Counted from the stretch's first letter, positions 16,965 to 26,204 are shown. The stretch: DNA of 64,000 bases from Dyella japonica A8 (GCF_000725385.1 NZ_CP008884.1:3844001-3908000), one strand, 5' to 3'. A program made the numbers and translations. Notes: generated from the sequence alone by a model not told the origin.

Positions 16965-18002
16965 TCAGGCGCTGGCGATATCCAGCACCACGCGCCCCTG
17001 GATATGTCCCTCGCGCAAGCCCTGCAGCACATCGTTCACGTCTTCCAGCTTGCGCCGCTCGATGGTGGGCACGACCTTGCCGGCCGCAGCAAAGGCCACC
17101 GCTTCGGCAAGATCCTTGCGCGTACCCACGATGGAACCGCGAATAGTCAGGCGCTTGAGCACCACATCGAAGATCGGCGTGGCGAAATCACCGGGCGGCA
17201 GGCCGACCAGGCTCATGGTGCCGCGACGGCGCGTAAAGCCCAGCGCCTGCGAAAAGGCGGGTGGCGAGACCGCCGTCACCAGCACGCCATGCGCGCCGCC
17301 GCCGGTCACATCGAGCACTTCCTCCACCGCCCCGGGTTGTCGCGCATCCACCGTGGCGGAGGCACCGAGCCTGCGGGCAAGCGCCAGCTTGTCGTCTGCC
17401 ACGTCCACGGCGACCACCTGCAGCCCCATCGCCGTGGCGTACTGGATCGCCAGATGCCCAAGGCCGCCGATGCCTGAAACGGCAAGCCATTCGCCGGGCC
17501 TCGCCTCGGTTTCGCGGATGCCCTTGTAGGTCGTCACGCCGGCGCAAAGGACGGGCGCCATCGCCGCGAAATCCACATCGTCCGGCAGACGCGCCACGTA
17601 CGCCGCGTTGCCTATTGCATACTCGGCGAAGCTGCCGTTCACGCTGTAGCCGCTGTCGTGCTGCGTCTCGCAAAGGGTTTCCCAACCGGTGATGCAGTAC
17701 TCGCAATGACCGCAGGCGTCATGCAACCAGGCGATGCCCACGGGATCGCCCACCTTGAGGTTCTCCACGCCCTCGCCCAGCGCCGCGACCACACCCACGC
17801 CCTCGTGGCCGGGAATGAAAGGGGGCTGGGGCTTCACCGGCCAATCGCCATCCACGGCGTGCACATCCGTATGGCAGACACCGGTGCATACGATCTTCAC
17901 CAGCACTTCGCCGCGTGCAGGCACTGGCACGGGCACTTCCTCGATGCGCAACGGCTCACCGAAACGGTGCGCAACGGCGGCTTTCATCATCCTGGGGGGC
18001 AT
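16965..18002 (-). CDS. adhP: Zinc-dependent alcohol dehydrogenase AdhP
   Basis: The 345-residue medium-chain dehydrogenase oxidises primary alcohols or reduces aldehydes with NAD. Catalytic zinc ligands are C43 (CTGVCHTDVH) with H66-E67 (GHEGVGV). Four structural zinc cysteines (97, 100, 103 and 111) sit in CGHCEYCITGWETLC. The Rossmann loop is VSGIGGLGHLAIQYA. It closely follows the E. coli AdhP pattern. The frame is open upstream for another 60 codons, but AAGGAG lies 8 bases before the ATG at 18002, which decides the start. It stands alone, facing bpt. Confidence 0.93.
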   Translation of the reverse strand: MPPRMMKAAVAHRFGEPLRIEEVPVPVPARGEVLVKIVCTGVCHTDVHAVDGDWPVKPQPPFIPGHEGVGVVAALGEGVENLKVGDPVGIAWLHDACGHCEYCITGWETLCETQHDSGYSVNGSFAEYAIGNAAYVARLPDDVDFAAMAPVLCAGVTTYKGIRETEARPGEWLAVSGIGGLGHLAIQYATAMGLQVVAVDVADDKLALARRLGASATVDARQPGAVEEVLDVTGGGAHGVLVTAVSPPAFSQALGFTRRRGTMSLVGLPPGDFATPIFDVVLKRLTIRGSIVGTRKDLAEAVAFAAAGKVVPTIERRKLEDVNDVLQGLREGHIQGRVVLDIASA

Positions 18003-18164
18003 GCGGCGATCTCCTTGAGTCGTGACGCACGACGGCCCGGCCACATCCTGCGGCCAGCAGAGCCGTGCACATCGGGGACCCGGCAAAGATGCCGTGCACA
18101 TCGTGATGAGCGGGTGACCGGCATCAACGACATGTGTCGTTGTTGGCCGCACCGTGGATGCACC

Positions 18165-18200
18165 CAAAAAAACGGCCGGCGTCATGCCGGCCGTTTTTTC
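18165..18200 (-). terminator. Rho-independent terminator of the glutamate-synthase-like gene
   Basis: AACGGCCGGC and GCCGGCCGTT pair around a short loop. On the minus strand the hairpin is followed by a run of seven T. It begins 9 bases beyond the stop of the gene at 18209. T-runs flank both sides, so it could also act on the plus strand. Confidence 0.88.
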
Positions 18201-18208
18201 ATGTCATA

Positions 18209-19732
18209 TCAACCGTGCGGTAGCGGTGCCTGCGGCACCACCGGATAGGGATACAGTTTCACCAGCGGCACCGACAAACCATCGTCGCCCACCACGCGGC
18301 AATGCGTACGATTGAGCTGGCGCGGCTCTTCGACGCCGCAGCTGTGCGCGATGATGCCGACTTCCTGCATCACGTTGGTGGCGTAGTGGGCCACGCGCTC
18401 GCTCTTGTCAGCCACCACCAGACCGCGCTGCAGCTTGGGGTTCTGCGTGGTGATGCCCGTAGGGCAGGTATTGCGGTTGCACTGCAGCGACTGGATGCAG
18501 CCCAGCGCCAGCATGAAGCCACGCGCCGAGTTGACGAAATCCGCGCCCATCGACAGCGCCCACGCCACGTCATAGGCGGTGATGCACTTGCCCGAGCAGA
18601 TCACCTTGATGCGATCGCGCAGCCCCTTCACCACCAACAGGTCCACCAGCGCCGGCAAGGCCTCGTGCAAGGGCAGCCCCACGCCTTCCATCAGGGTTTG
18701 CGGTGCCGCGCCCGTGCCGCCTTCCGAGCCATCGACGATGATGAAATCCGGCGCGCTTTCGATGCCGCGCTTCTTCACCTCGTCGCACAGGTCGGCGATC
18801 CAGTCGACGCCGCCGAACACCGCCTTGAAGCCCACCGGCTTGCCGGTGAGTTCACGAATATGGTGGATCGCATCCATCAGCTCCTGCACATTGCCAATGT
18901 CCAGGTGTCGGTTGGGGCTTTGCGAATCCTCGCCCACGGGAATGCCTCGGATGGCAGCGATTTCCGGCGTCACCTTCGCCGCCGGCAGCAGGCCGCCCAT
19001 GCCCGGCTTGGCGCCCTGGCCGAGTTTGATGCTCACCATCTTCACCTGCTCATGCGCGCAGATGGCCAGCAGCTTGTCATCGTCCAGCTTGCCGTCCGGC
19101 GTGCGCACACCGTACTTGGCGGTGCCGATCTCGAAGATGATGTCGCAGCCGCCCTCGAGGTGATACGGCGCCAGGCCACCCTCGCCCGTGTCCATCCAGA
19201 TGCCGGCCTTCTTGGCGCCGTGGGAGAGTGCGCGCACGGCCGGCGCCGACAGCGCACCGAAGCTCATCGCCGAGATATTGAAGAAGGCCGCGTGCTGGTA
19301 CGGCTGGCGTGAGTACGGCCCCAGCGTCACCGGGCGCGGCTTGACGTGCTTCTCGCCCAGCGCGGGAAACGGCGCGTTGACAAAGAACGGCACGCCCTCA
19401 CCACGCAGGTCACGGGTGGACCCGAACGCATTGGTGTTGTCCACGTTCTTGGCCGCGCGATAAACCCACATGCGCTGTGCGCGGTTGAACGGCAACTCCT
19501 CGCGGTCGCTGGAATACAGGTACTGGCGGAAGAACTCACCCAGGTGCAGGAACCAGTAACGGAAGTGGCCGATGACCGGGAAGTTGCGTAGCACCGAGTT
19601 GCTGGTCTGGTTGCGATCGACCAGCCAGACCACGCCGATCACCACCACCAGCAACGCCAGCAGCAAGAGGAACAGGGCGGCGAATGTCTCGACGACAACG
19701 ACCAGCCAATGCGCGAATCCCGACGGTTCCAT
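18209..19732 (-). CDS. FMN-binding glutamate synthase-family membrane protein
   Basis: The 507-residue protein has one N-terminal membrane helix (ALFLLLLALLVVVIGVVWLVD) and then the FMN/TIM-barrel domain of glutamate synthase large subunits. Seen are ISAMSFGALSAPAVRALSHGAKKAG, GEGGLAPYH, SIKLGQGAKPGMGGLLP, and IIVDGSEGGTGAAPQTLMEGVGLP. A cysteine cluster CIQSLQCNRNTCPTGITTQNP near 420-440 matches the 3Fe-4S site. The glutaminase domain of GltB is missing, so it cannot by itself make glutamate from glutamine; its reaction is unknown. It lies 140 bases behind purT on the same strand and ends in a strong terminator. Confidence 0.9.
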   Translation of the reverse strand: MEPSGFAHWLVVVVETFAALFLLLLALLVVVIGVVWLVDRNQTSNSVLRNFPVIGHFRYWFLHLGEFFRQYLYSSDREELPFNRAQRMWVYRAAKNVDNTNAFGSTRDLRGEGVPFFVNAPFPALGEKHVKPRPVTLGPYSRQPYQHAAFFNISAMSFGALSAPAVRALSHGAKKAGIWMDTGEGGLAPYHLEGGCDIIFEIGTAKYGVRTPDGKLDDDKLLAICAHEQVKMVSIKLGQGAKPGMGGLLPAAKVTPEIAAIRGIPVGEDSQSPNRHLDIGNVQELMDAIHHIRELTGKPVGFKAVFGGVDWIADLCDEVKKRGIESAPDFIIVDGSEGGTGAAPQTLMEGVGLPLHEALPALVDLLVVKGLRDRIKVICSGKCITAYDVAWALSMGADFVNSARGFMLALGCIQSLQCNRNTCPTGITTQNPKLQRGLVVADKSERVAHYATNVMQEVGIIAHSCGVEEPRQLNRTHCRVVGDDGLSVPLVKLYPYPVVPQAPLPHG

Positions 19733-19872
19733 CTCTCTCTCCGGTGGTTAGCTGTAATCCCGCCCATCCGGGCGGGAGATCGATCCTGCAACAAGGCCGT
19801 ATCAACAGCGATGGCAAGCTGCCATCACCCGCCCCTGCCCTCGCCCCCGTCATGGGGAGGAGGAGACAACGA

Positions 19873-21054
19873 CTAGAGCTCGATGCGCAACGCTTTCGCC
19901 GCGCGAATGGCCTTGGCCTTGGCCGCCTCCACACTCTCGTCGCGCGCAAGCGTTACCGCCATGCGGCGACGGCCCTTCACGGTCGGCTTGCCGAAGATGC
20001 GCAGCTGCGTGTCCGCCTCTTTCAGCGCATCGGCGACGCCGTGGTAGCGCGGCGCCGCGCCCTCGCCTTCCACCAGCACCGCGCACGACGCCGACGGCCC
20101 CAACTGGCGAATGACCGGAATGGGCAAGCCGAGGATGGCGCGCGCATGCAGCGCGAACTCCGAGAGGTCCTGCGACACCAGCGTGACCAGTCCGGTGTCG
20201 TGCGGGCGCGGGCTCACTTCCGAGAAGATGACGCTGTCACCCTTCACGAAGAACTCCACGCCGAACACGCCCCAGCCGCCCAGCGCACCGGTGATGGCCT
20301 CCGCCTGCCGCTGCGCCTCCGCCAGCGCCGCCGGGCTCATCGGCTGCGGCTGCCACGACTCGCGATAGTCGCCGTCCTCCTGGCGGTGGCCGATCGGCGC
20401 GCAGAAGCTGACGCCATCCTTGTGGCGTACGGTCAGCAGGGTGATTTCGTAATCGAAGTCGACGAAGCCCTCGACGATCACGCGGCCCTTGCCGGCACGC
20501 CCGCCGGACTGTGCATACTCCCAGGCGTGCTGCAGCTCGCCTTCCTCGCGCACCAGGCTCTGGCCCTTGCCTGAAGAGCTCATCACCGGCTTGATCACGA
20601 ACGGCAGGCCGATGGCGGCTACCGCATCGCGGTATTCGGCCTCGGTGTCACAAAAGCGGTAGCGCGAGGTGGGCAGCTTCAGCTCCTCGGCGGCGAGGCG
20701 GCGGATGCCTTCGCGGTCCATCGTCAGCCAGGCCGCGCGCGCCGTGGGGATCACCCGCAGGCCACCCTTCTCCAGCTCCACCAGTGTGGGGGTATGGATG
20801 GCCTCGATCTCCGGCACCACCAGGTCCGGCTGCTCTTGTTCGATGACGGCACGCAAGGCCGCGCCATCCAGCATGTCGATGACATGGCTGCGATGCGCCA
20901 CCTGCATGGCCGGCGCGTCGGCGTAGCGGTCTACCGCGATGACTTCGACCGCATAGCGCTGCAGCTCGATCGCCACTTCCTTGCCCAGTTCGCCCGACCC
21001 CAGCAGCAGCACGCGCAACGCATGATCGGAATAAGGCGTGCCAAACGGCTTCAT
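19873..21054 (-). CDS. purT: Formate-dependent phosphoribosylglycinamide formyltransferase
   Basis: The 393-residue ATP-grasp enzyme turns GAR, formate and ATP into FGAR, the folate-independent third step of purine synthesis. [37 protein letters not shown] forms the N-terminal dinucleotide-like fold. [16 protein letters not shown] is the ATP-grasp glycine-rich loop. [30 protein letters not shown] holds the metal-binding acidic residues. Length equals E. coli PurT. The ATG at 21052-21054 fits the family N-terminus. A perfect 8-base hairpin of unknown role (19758-19777) lies in the 140 bases before the next minus-strand gene. Confidence 0.96.
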   Translation of the reverse strand: MKPFGTPYSDHALRVLLLGSGELGKEVAIELQRYAVEVIAVDRYADAPAMQVAHRSHVIDMLDGAALRAVIEQEQPDLVVPEIEAIHTPTLVELEKGGLRVIPTARAAWLTMDREGIRRLAAEELKLPTSRYRFCDTEAEYRDAVAAIGLPFVIKPVMSSSGKGQSLVREEGELQHAWEYAQSGGRAGKGRVIVEGFVDFDYEITLLTVRHKDGVSFCAPIGHRQEDGDYRESWQPQPMSPAALAEAQRQAEAITGALGGWGVFGVEFFVKGDSVIFSEVSPRPHDTGLVTLVSQDLSEFALHARAILGLPIPVIRQLGPSASCAVLVEGEGAAPRYHGVADALKEADTQLRIFGKPTVKGRRRMAVTLARDESVEAAKAKAIRAAKALRIEL

Positions 21055-21200
21055 CGGTGTCTCCGGGGGTGGCAAAGCGCCATTGTAAGCGGGCCGTTGA
21101 CGGATCGCGCCACACATCGTTCCGCCATCACGCAGATTCCATTGACGAACGTCACGGAGCGGCGTTGACTGCAGCTGTCACCGTCCCCACGGAGCGACCC

Positions 21201-22703
21201 ATGCGCAAGTGGCTTGCCGCGCTGTCGATGGCGTTCGCGCTGAGCCCTTCTCCCGCCCTCGTCGCGCGGGCCGTGGATGCTGCGCCCGCCACGGACACGA
21301 CCTGGATGACGGTACTGCTGGCCGGCCGCAAGATCGGCCACCTGCGCATCGACCGCAGTCGCGACGACCACGCGGTAACCACCACGCAGGACCTTCAGAT
21401 CGAGCTGGATCGCGGCAGCGGCATCACACCCATGGGTGTGTTGACGCGCAGCACGGAAACCCTCGACGGACAGCCGCTCGGCTTCTACGCCAGAAGCAGC
21501 TTGTCGAGCAGCGACAGCATCGTCGACGGCGAACGCCAGGCTGATGGCAGCTACGCGGTCACGTCCACCGTCGGCGGCCTGCCCACCCGCTCCACCTTGT
21601 CCTGGCCTGCGGGCGCGCTGCTCAGCGATGGCCAGCGGCGAGCCATGGCCGTTGCAACTCGCCAGACGGGCCATTACACGCTGGACCTGTTCGACCCCGT
21701 GACCCGGGAGGTGGCCTCCGTGGACCTGGAGGTACTGGGCGACGAAAGCGTGCAGCTGCCGGACGGCCCGGAATGGCTCAGCCATCAGCGGGAAGTGGTG
21801 CAGACGCCGCGCGGCGTGCAGCGCATGGAGTTGTGGATCAACGCGCGGGGTGAAACGCGCAAGGGCTCGCTGGACATGCTTGGCCACGAACTGGTGATGC
21901 TGGCGTGCAGCCAGGCCTGCGCGCTTGCCCCCGTGCAGGACATCGACCTGCTCCGCGCCGCCATGGTGGACTCGCCCCAGCCCCTGTCGGCAGCGATGCG
22001 CCAGGGATTCCTGCGCTACCTCATCCACACCGGCGACGACGACACCCGGCCGGTGATCGCCACCGACGAGCAGCGCGTGACCCCGTTGGGGCATGGCGAC
22101 TGGGTGGTGGAGATCGGCGACGCCGCCGCAGGCGGACAGGCAACGCCGACCCTGGAGGACACGCAGGCGAACGCCTGGCTGCAGGCCGATGCACCGGAAG
22201 TCCGCGCGCTGGCCGCCAAGGCGGCCGGGGGCGCCACCACCGCCCAGGCGACGATGCCCCGCCTGCGCGATTTCGTCAGCCGCTACATCGACAGGCATGA
22301 CAAGGACGGCGGCTACGCATCCGCCGTCGAGATCACCCGCACCCATGAAGGCGACTGCAAGGCATACGCCGTGCTGCTCGCCGCGCTGGCCCGGGCCGAA
22401 GGCATCCCCGCGCGCGTGGTCACCGGCATGGTCTATGTGGACCACTACGCCGGCAACGCACGCGTGTTCGTGCCGCACGCCTGGGTGCAGGCGTGGGTGG
22501 ACGGCCGCTGGCAAAGCTTCGACGCCGCGCTCGGCCGCTTCGACAGCGCCCATATCGCCCTGGACAGCGGCGACGGCGACCCCTGGCACTTCGCCAACCT
22601 GTCCAACCTGCTCGGCCAGCTGCGCATCGCCGAGGTCGCCCCGGCGCCGGGCATCTCCCCCGCCATGTTGCGGGGCGCTGCCGTGGCCACCCGTGACTGG
22701 TGA
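21201..22703 (+). CDS. Exported transglutaminase-like protein
   Basis: The 500-residue protein starts with a signal peptide (KWLAALSMAFALSPSPALVARA). It then has a long all-beta-looking region (about 35-330) and a C-terminal transglutaminase-like core. The Cys-His-Asp triad is visible as C386 (THEGDCKAYAVLLAALARA), H426 (PHAWVQAWV) and D441 (WQSFDAALG). This core is usually a cysteine protease or amide-forming enzyme acting on protein or cell-wall amides; the substrate is unknown. The frame is open upstream, but the ATG at 21201 gives the signal peptide. It ends 62 bases before the SPFH gene, with an AT-rich operator-like palindrome between them. Confidence 0.82.
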   Translation: MRKWLAALSMAFALSPSPALVARAVDAAPATDTTWMTVLLAGRKIGHLRIDRSRDDHAVTTTQDLQIELDRGSGITPMGVLTRSTETLDGQPLGFYARSSLSSSDSIVDGERQADGSYAVTSTVGGLPTRSTLSWPAGALLSDGQRRAMAVATRQTGHYTLDLFDPVTREVASVDLEVLGDESVQLPDGPEWLSHQREVVQTPRGVQRMELWINARGETRKGSLDMLGHELVMLACSQACALAPVQDIDLLRAAMVDSPQPLSAAMRQGFLRYLIHTGDDDTRPVIATDEQRVTPLGHGDWVVEIGDAAAGGQATPTLEDTQANAWLQADAPEVRALAAKAAGGATTAQATMPRLRDFVSRYIDRHDKDGGYASAVEITRTHEGDCKAYAVLLAALARAEGIPARVVTGMVYVDHYAGNARVFVPHAWVQAWVDGRWQSFDAALGRFDSAHIALDSGDGDPWHFANLSNLLGQLRIAEVAPAPGISPAMLRGAAVATRDW

Positions 22704-22713
22704 CCCCTCCCTT

Positions 22714-22744
22714 GAAATTAGATATCAAATTGATATCTAATTTC
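22714..22744 (+). promoter_or_regulatory. AT-rich palindrome with two GATATC boxes, candidate Arc-type operator
   Basis: A 31-base sequence with perfect 15-base arms around one central base stands out in GC-rich surroundings. It holds GATATC at 22721-22726 and at 22732-22737, exactly 11 bases apart, one helical turn. It lies 22 bases before the SPFH start, and a ribbon-helix-helix gene is the second gene of that unit. Spacing of 11 bases is what Arc-like tetramers prefer. Binding by the encoded regulator is inference. Confidence 0.65.
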
Positions 22745-22765
22745 TGCATCCAGGGAGAAACCACC

Positions 22766-23635
22766 ATGAACGAGCAGCAAGGCTTTTCGACTTCCGGCAT
22801 TCCCACCGTCGTCGTTGTCATCCTTCTCGCGCTGATCGGCCTGGCCTGCGAAGGCTACGGCCTGGTAAGCCAGCATCTGGGCTACGCGGCGCTGGGCGTG
22901 CTGATCCACATTATCGCCGTCTTCATGAGCAAGGGCTTCTTCCAGGTGGCCCCGAACGAGGGCCAGGTACTGCAGCTGTTCGGCAAATACCACGGCACCG
23001 TGCGTGAGGAAGGCCTGCGCTGGACCAACCCCTTCTGCAGCCGCCGCCGCGTCTCGCTGCGCGTGCGCAACTTCGAGAGCGGCAAGCTCAAGGTCAACGA
23101 CAGCGACGGCAACCCCATCGAGATCGCCGCCGTGGTGGTGTGGCAGGTCATCGACACCGCCGAGGCCGTGTTCTGCGTGGACGACTACGAGAACTTCGTG
23201 ACCATCCAGAGCGAGTCGGCGCTGCGCCAGATGGCGCAGAACTACCCCTACGATGCGCACGACGACGGCAAGCCCGCGCTGCGCAGCCACGGCGAGGTGA
23301 TCAACAACCACCTGCGCGACGAAATCCAGGCGCGCCTGGACAAGGCCGGCGTGCGCGTCGTCGAGGCACGCATCAGCCACCTCGCCTACGCCCAGGAAAT
23401 TGCCCAGGCCATGCTGCAACGCCAGCAGGCCAGCGCCATCGTGGCCGCGCGCGAACGCATCGTCGACGGCGCCGTCGGCATGGTGGCGATGGCGCTGGAC
23501 CGCCTCAAGACGCAGGGCGTCGTGGAGCTGGACGAGGAGCGCAAGGCCGCCATGGTCAGCAATCTGCTGGTGGTGCTGTGCGGCGACCGCGCCACCCAAC
23601 CGGTGGTGAACGCCGGCACGCTCTATGGCGGCTGA
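22766..23635 (+). CDS. SPFH/band-7 (stomatin/prohibitin) membrane protein
   Basis: This 289-residue SPFH protein has two closely spaced N-terminal hydrophobic helices ([23 protein letters not shown] and [20 protein letters not shown]). A band-7 domain follows, with [30 protein letters not shown] and [32 protein letters not shown], and then a helical region rich in Ala/Gln/Glu ([30 protein letters not shown]). The family forms large membrane ring assemblies that organise or protect membrane regions and proteases. AGGGAGA precedes the ATG. The stop overlaps the start of an Arc-type regulator by 11 bases, so the two are one operon behind the GATATC palindrome. Confidence 0.9.
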   Translation: MNEQQGFSTSGIPTVVVVILLALIGLACEGYGLVSQHLGYAALGVLIHIIAVFMSKGFFQVAPNEGQVLQLFGKYHGTVREEGLRWTNPFCSRRRVSLRVRNFESGKLKVNDSDGNPIEIAAVVVWQVIDTAEAVFCVDDYENFVTIQSESALRQMAQNYPYDAHDDGKPALRSHGEVINNHLRDEIQARLDKAGVRVVEARISHLAYAQEIAQAMLQRQQASAIVAARERIVDGAVGMVAMALDRLKTQGVVELDEERKAAMVSNLLVVLCGDRATQPVVNAGTLYGG

Positions 23636-23816
23636 GAAGAAGGCCTACCCGCTACGCATCAGCGCTGCCGTACTCGAAGCCATGCAGCGCTGGGCCGACG
23701 ACGATCTGCGCAGCGTCAACGCGCAGATCGAGTTCGTACTGCGCGAGGCGTTGCGCAAGCAGGGGCGCCTGAAGCGCGACACATCCGAACCCGTGCAGGA
23801 CGACGAAGCCGACTGA
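23625..23816 (+). CDS. Arc-family ribbon-helix-helix DNA-binding protein
   Basis: The 63-residue protein fits the Arc/RHH fold. A short strand (YPLRISAAVL) inserts into DNA, helix 1 is EAMQRWADDDLRS, the turn is VNAQIEFVLREALRKQG with helix 2, and a charged tail follows. RHH proteins bind as dimers of dimers to palindromic operators. It overlaps the SPFH stop by 11 bases (ATG at 23625), so it is co-translated. The likely role is control of its own operon through the GATATC palindrome at 22714-22744. No toxin partner is present, so a toxin-antitoxin role is unlikely. Confidence 0.85.
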   Translation: MAAEKKAYPLRISAAVLEAMQRWADDDLRSVNAQIEFVLREALRKQGRLKRDTSEPVQDDEAD

Positions 23817-23913
23817 CGCCTCGAAGGCACCGCATTGATCCCCCTTCGACGGGACGTGAACGGCGCTGGCGCTAGCTTCTGTTCTCTATCACCCGTCGCC
23901 CGCGGAGAGCGCC

Positions 23914-24117
23914 ATGACCCAGAACACCCCCTATCGTCCGCTGCCGGCAGGACCGGTGCTGTGCGACGACTGTTCGCGCGCGGGGGCAGAAGTCGAGATG
24001 GAACGCCAAGACGCGCTTCCGCCCGAGGCCAGGCGATGGTCGCGGGAGCACGACACCGCCTTGCAGAGCTATCGCTGCCCGGATTGCGAATCCATCCAGG
24101 TGTTCCGCATCGGTTGA
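23914..24117 (+). CDS. Small zinc-ribbon-like protein
   Basis: The 67-residue protein has two CxxC pairs: VLCDDCSRAG near residue 17 and YRCPDCESIQVF near residue 54. This is the spacing of a small zinc ribbon. The rest is charged and acidic. GGAGAG precedes the ATG at a good distance, and the reading frame is clean. No known domain beyond the zinc knuckles is recognised. It stands between the RHH gene (97 bases before) and the DUF1203 gene (75 bases after), all on the same strand. Confidence 0.65.
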   Translation: MTQNTPYRPLPAGPVLCDDCSRAGAEVEMERQDALPPEARRWSREHDTALQSYRCPDCESIQVFRIG

Positions 24118-24192
24118 AGGCAGCGCAAGAAGCGGATGGCGGGCAGCGTCGCGGAGCGGGAAGCTGAGAGGCATCCCCACGGAGTTCCCGTC

Positions 24193-24657
24193 ATGCACTT
24201 CCGCATTACCGGCCTGCCCGCCGAACCCTTTGCCGAACTGTTCACCCTGTCCGATGAAGCCCTGTGGGAGCGTCGCGCCATGCGCGTGACGGCCGACCGC
24301 GCCCACGCCTATCCGTGCCGCGTCAGCCTGACCGATGCCGAGCCGGGGCAATCGCTGATCCTGCTCAACTACGAACACCAGCCGGCGAACTCGCCCTTCC
24401 GCTCGACCTATGCCATTTACATCCGCGAAGGCGAGCAACAGTTCGACCGCATGGACGACGTGCCCGATCAATTGCGCCGACGCCTGTTGTCGGTACGCGG
24501 CTTCGATGTACAAGGCATGCTTCGCGATGCCGATGTCGCCCAGGGCACGGCGCTGGAGCCGGTGATCGACCGCCTGTTCGCCGACGAGCAGATCGCCTAC
24601 CTGCACATCCACATGGCCAAGCCCGGTTGCTATGCGGCCCGCGTGGACCGCGCCTGA
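24193..24657 (+). CDS. DUF1203 family protein
   Basis: This 154-residue protein matches DUF1203: MHFRITGLPAEPFAELFTLSDEAL at the start, MRVTADRAHAYPCRVSLTDAEPGQ, LLNYEHQPANSPFRSTYAIYIREG in the middle and a LHIHMAKPGCYAARVDR end. Several histidines and the final conserved cysteine are invariant-looking, but no catalytic role is established for the family. The ATG at 24193 sits at the family start; an upstream in-frame ATG at 24136 would add an unrelated leader. It converges with the DUF423 gene three bases on. Confidence 0.88.
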   Translation: MHFRITGLPAEPFAELFTLSDEALWERRAMRVTADRAHAYPCRVSLTDAEPGQSLILLNYEHQPANSPFRSTYAIYIREGEQQFDRMDDVPDQLRRRLLSVRGFDVQGMLRDADVAQGTALEPVIDRLFADEQIAYLHIHMAKPGCYAARVDRA

Positions 24658-24660
24658 TGC

Positions 24661-25047
24661 TCAGTCCGTGGCGCGGCTGCCCCGCGCGGTCAACGCCACG
24701 CCGAGCGCCATCCACCCCACGATGAAGGCCACGCCGCCCAGCGGCGTGATGGCGCCGAACCAGCGTGGCGCACCCAGCGCCAGCGCGTAAAGACTGCCGC
24801 TGAAGAGCACGATGCCGATGGCGTAGGCGGCAACGGCGACGCGCGAGGCACGCCCGCCAGCCACCGTCACAGCAAACACCAGCGCCAGCGCGTGCCAGAA
24901 GTGGTAGCTCACCGCCGTATGCCACAGCTCCACGCCGCGCTCATCCAGCACACCGCGCAGCGCGTGCGCGCCAAAGGCGCCAAGGGCGACGGCGCTGGCA
25001 CCTGCCAGCCCCACCAGCAGTCCCGTCGAAAAGGCAGGTTGTCGCAT
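24661..25047 (-). CDS. DUF423 (YgdD-like) small membrane protein
   Basis: The 128-residue protein has four hydrophobic helices and the DUF423 signatures GLAGASAVALGAFGAHALRGVLDERGVELWHTAVSYHFWHALAL, FSGSLYALALGAPRWFGAITPLGGVAFIVGWM. It resembles E. coli YgdD. It should sit in the inner membrane; function is unknown. The divergent SCO gene starts 60 bases away, so the two share a very short promoter region. Confidence 0.9.
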   Translation of the reverse strand: MRQPAFSTGLLVGLAGASAVALGAFGAHALRGVLDERGVELWHTAVSYHFWHALALVFAVTVAGGRASRVAVAAYAIGIVLFSGSLYALALGAPRWFGAITPLGGVAFIVGWMALGVALTARGSRATD

Positions 25048-25107
25048 GGGTATCGCTCCTCGGCTTGCCGGGCTACGGCCGGGTGGCCAGTGTCGTATGC
25101 TGGCGGG

Positions 25108-25746
25108 ATGACTCCCATCGATTCTCGCATGAAGCTTTGTCGCACCCGTCGCTGGCTGATGCTGTTGATGCTGGCGTTCGGCGCGCTGATCCTCGCCGGT
25201 TGCCATCGTGACGACGGGATCGAGTGGCGGCTCACCAATGTCTCCGGCCACATGCCGGACCTGGATTTTCATCTGGTCGACGACCACGGCAAGAACGTCA
25301 GCGGCCAGGATTACCGCGGCAAGGTGGTGCTGCTTTATTTCGGCTACACGCACTGCCCTGACGTGTGCCCCCTGACCCTGGCACAGCTGCACGTGGTCAT
25401 GCAGCGGCTCGGGCCGCTGGCCGATGGCGCGCGCATCCTGTTCGTCAGCGTCGATCCGGCGCGCGACACGCCGGACGTCATGCACGCCTACGTCAATGCC
25501 TTTGACCCGCGCGCCGTCGGGCTGTCCGGGACGCCAGGCGAGGTCGAGGCACTGAGCAAGCGCTACCGCTCCGCGTTCACACGCGAACCCGATCGCGCCG
25601 ACGGGCAGTACGAAGTGACGCACAGCTCGGCCATCTATCTGTTCGATGGTGAAGGCAAGGCGCGCCTGCTCGCCACGCCCAACAACCCGCAGGACGACAT
25701 CGTCCACGACCTGCACCTGCTGCTGAGCCTGGGAACCCAGTCATGA
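25108..25746 (+). CDS. SCO1/SenC copper chaperone lipoprotein
   Basis: The 212-residue protein has a lipobox (LILAGC, Cys32) after a hydrophobic leader, so it should be anchored in the membrane facing the periplasm. The thioredoxin-like core carries the copper-binding CxxxC at C83 and C87 (YTHCPDVCP) and H172 (EVTHSSAIY). SCO proteins place copper into the CuA site of cytochrome oxidase or keep its cysteines reduced. Its stop overlaps the start of the PCuAC gene as ATGA, and a CtaG-type gene converges from the other side, making a copper-delivery group. The start may be 25108 or 25129. Confidence 0.93.
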   Translation: MTPIDSRMKLCRTRRWLMLLMLAFGALILAGCHRDDGIEWRLTNVSGHMPDLDFHLVDDHGKNVSGQDYRGKVVLLYFGYTHCPDVCPLTLAQLHVVMQRLGPLADGARILFVSVDPARDTPDVMHAYVNAFDPRAVGLSGTPGEVEALSKRYRSAFTREPDRADGQYEVTHSSAIYLFDGEGKARLLATPNNPQDDIVHDLHLLLSLGTQS

Positions 25747-26204
25747 GCCTTCGCACCACCTGCGCCCTGCCCTTCGTCGTGCTCGGCCTGATGTTCGCCA
25801 CGGCGAGCCATGCCAACGAAGCCGAGCACATCCGCGCCAGCCAGGCGTGGATACGCGTGTTACCGGGCGATCTGCCTGCGGGCGCCTATGTCACGCTGGA
25901 AAACACGGGCGACCAGCCAGCCAGCCTGCGCGACGCGCATAGCGCCAGCTACGGCAGCGCCATGTTGCACCAGAGCAGCGGCGAAGGCGGCGTCAGTCGC
26001 ATGTCCATGGTCGAAAGCCTTGCCATTCCCGCGCACGGCAAGGCGGAACTGTCGCCCGGCGGCTACCACCTGATGTTGATGCAGGCAAAGACGCCGGTGA
26101 AGCCCGGCGACACGATCAAGGTAACGCTCACCTTCGGCGATGGCAGCACGCTGGATGCCGACTTTGTCGCGCGGCCGGCCAATGCGACGGGCTTCAGTGG
26201 CTAA
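25743..26204 (+). CDS. PCu(A)C periplasmic copper chaperone
   Basis: The 153-residue protein has a signal peptide (about 1-24) and a cupredoxin-like domain. It carries the exact family copper motif H-X10-M-X21-H-X-M at H76, M87, H109 and M111. PCuAC proteins carry Cu(I) in the periplasm and hand it to SCO or directly to cytochrome oxidase subunit II. Overlap with the SCO stop (ATGA) argues for joint synthesis of donor and partner. A REP doublet follows, then the convergent CtaG gene. Confidence 0.95.
   Translation: MSLRTTCALPFVVLGLMFATASHANEAEHIRASQAWIRVLPGDLPAGAYVTLENTGDQPASLRDAHSASYGSAMLHQSSGEGGVSRMSMVESLAIPAHGKAELSPGGYHLMLMQAKTPVKPGDTIKVTLTFGDGSTLDADFVARPANATGFSG

Noticed and set aside
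19758..19777. Terminator between purT and the glutamate-synthase-like gene
   Set aside because: It is a perfect 8-base hairpin but has no T-run on the minus strand, and it lies upstream of the downstream gene in a way that fits a simple palindrome as well.
23625..23816. Antitoxin of a toxin-antitoxin pair
   Set aside because: The RHH protein overlaps an SPFH gene, not a toxin, and the next gene is a zinc-ribbon protein unlike known toxins.
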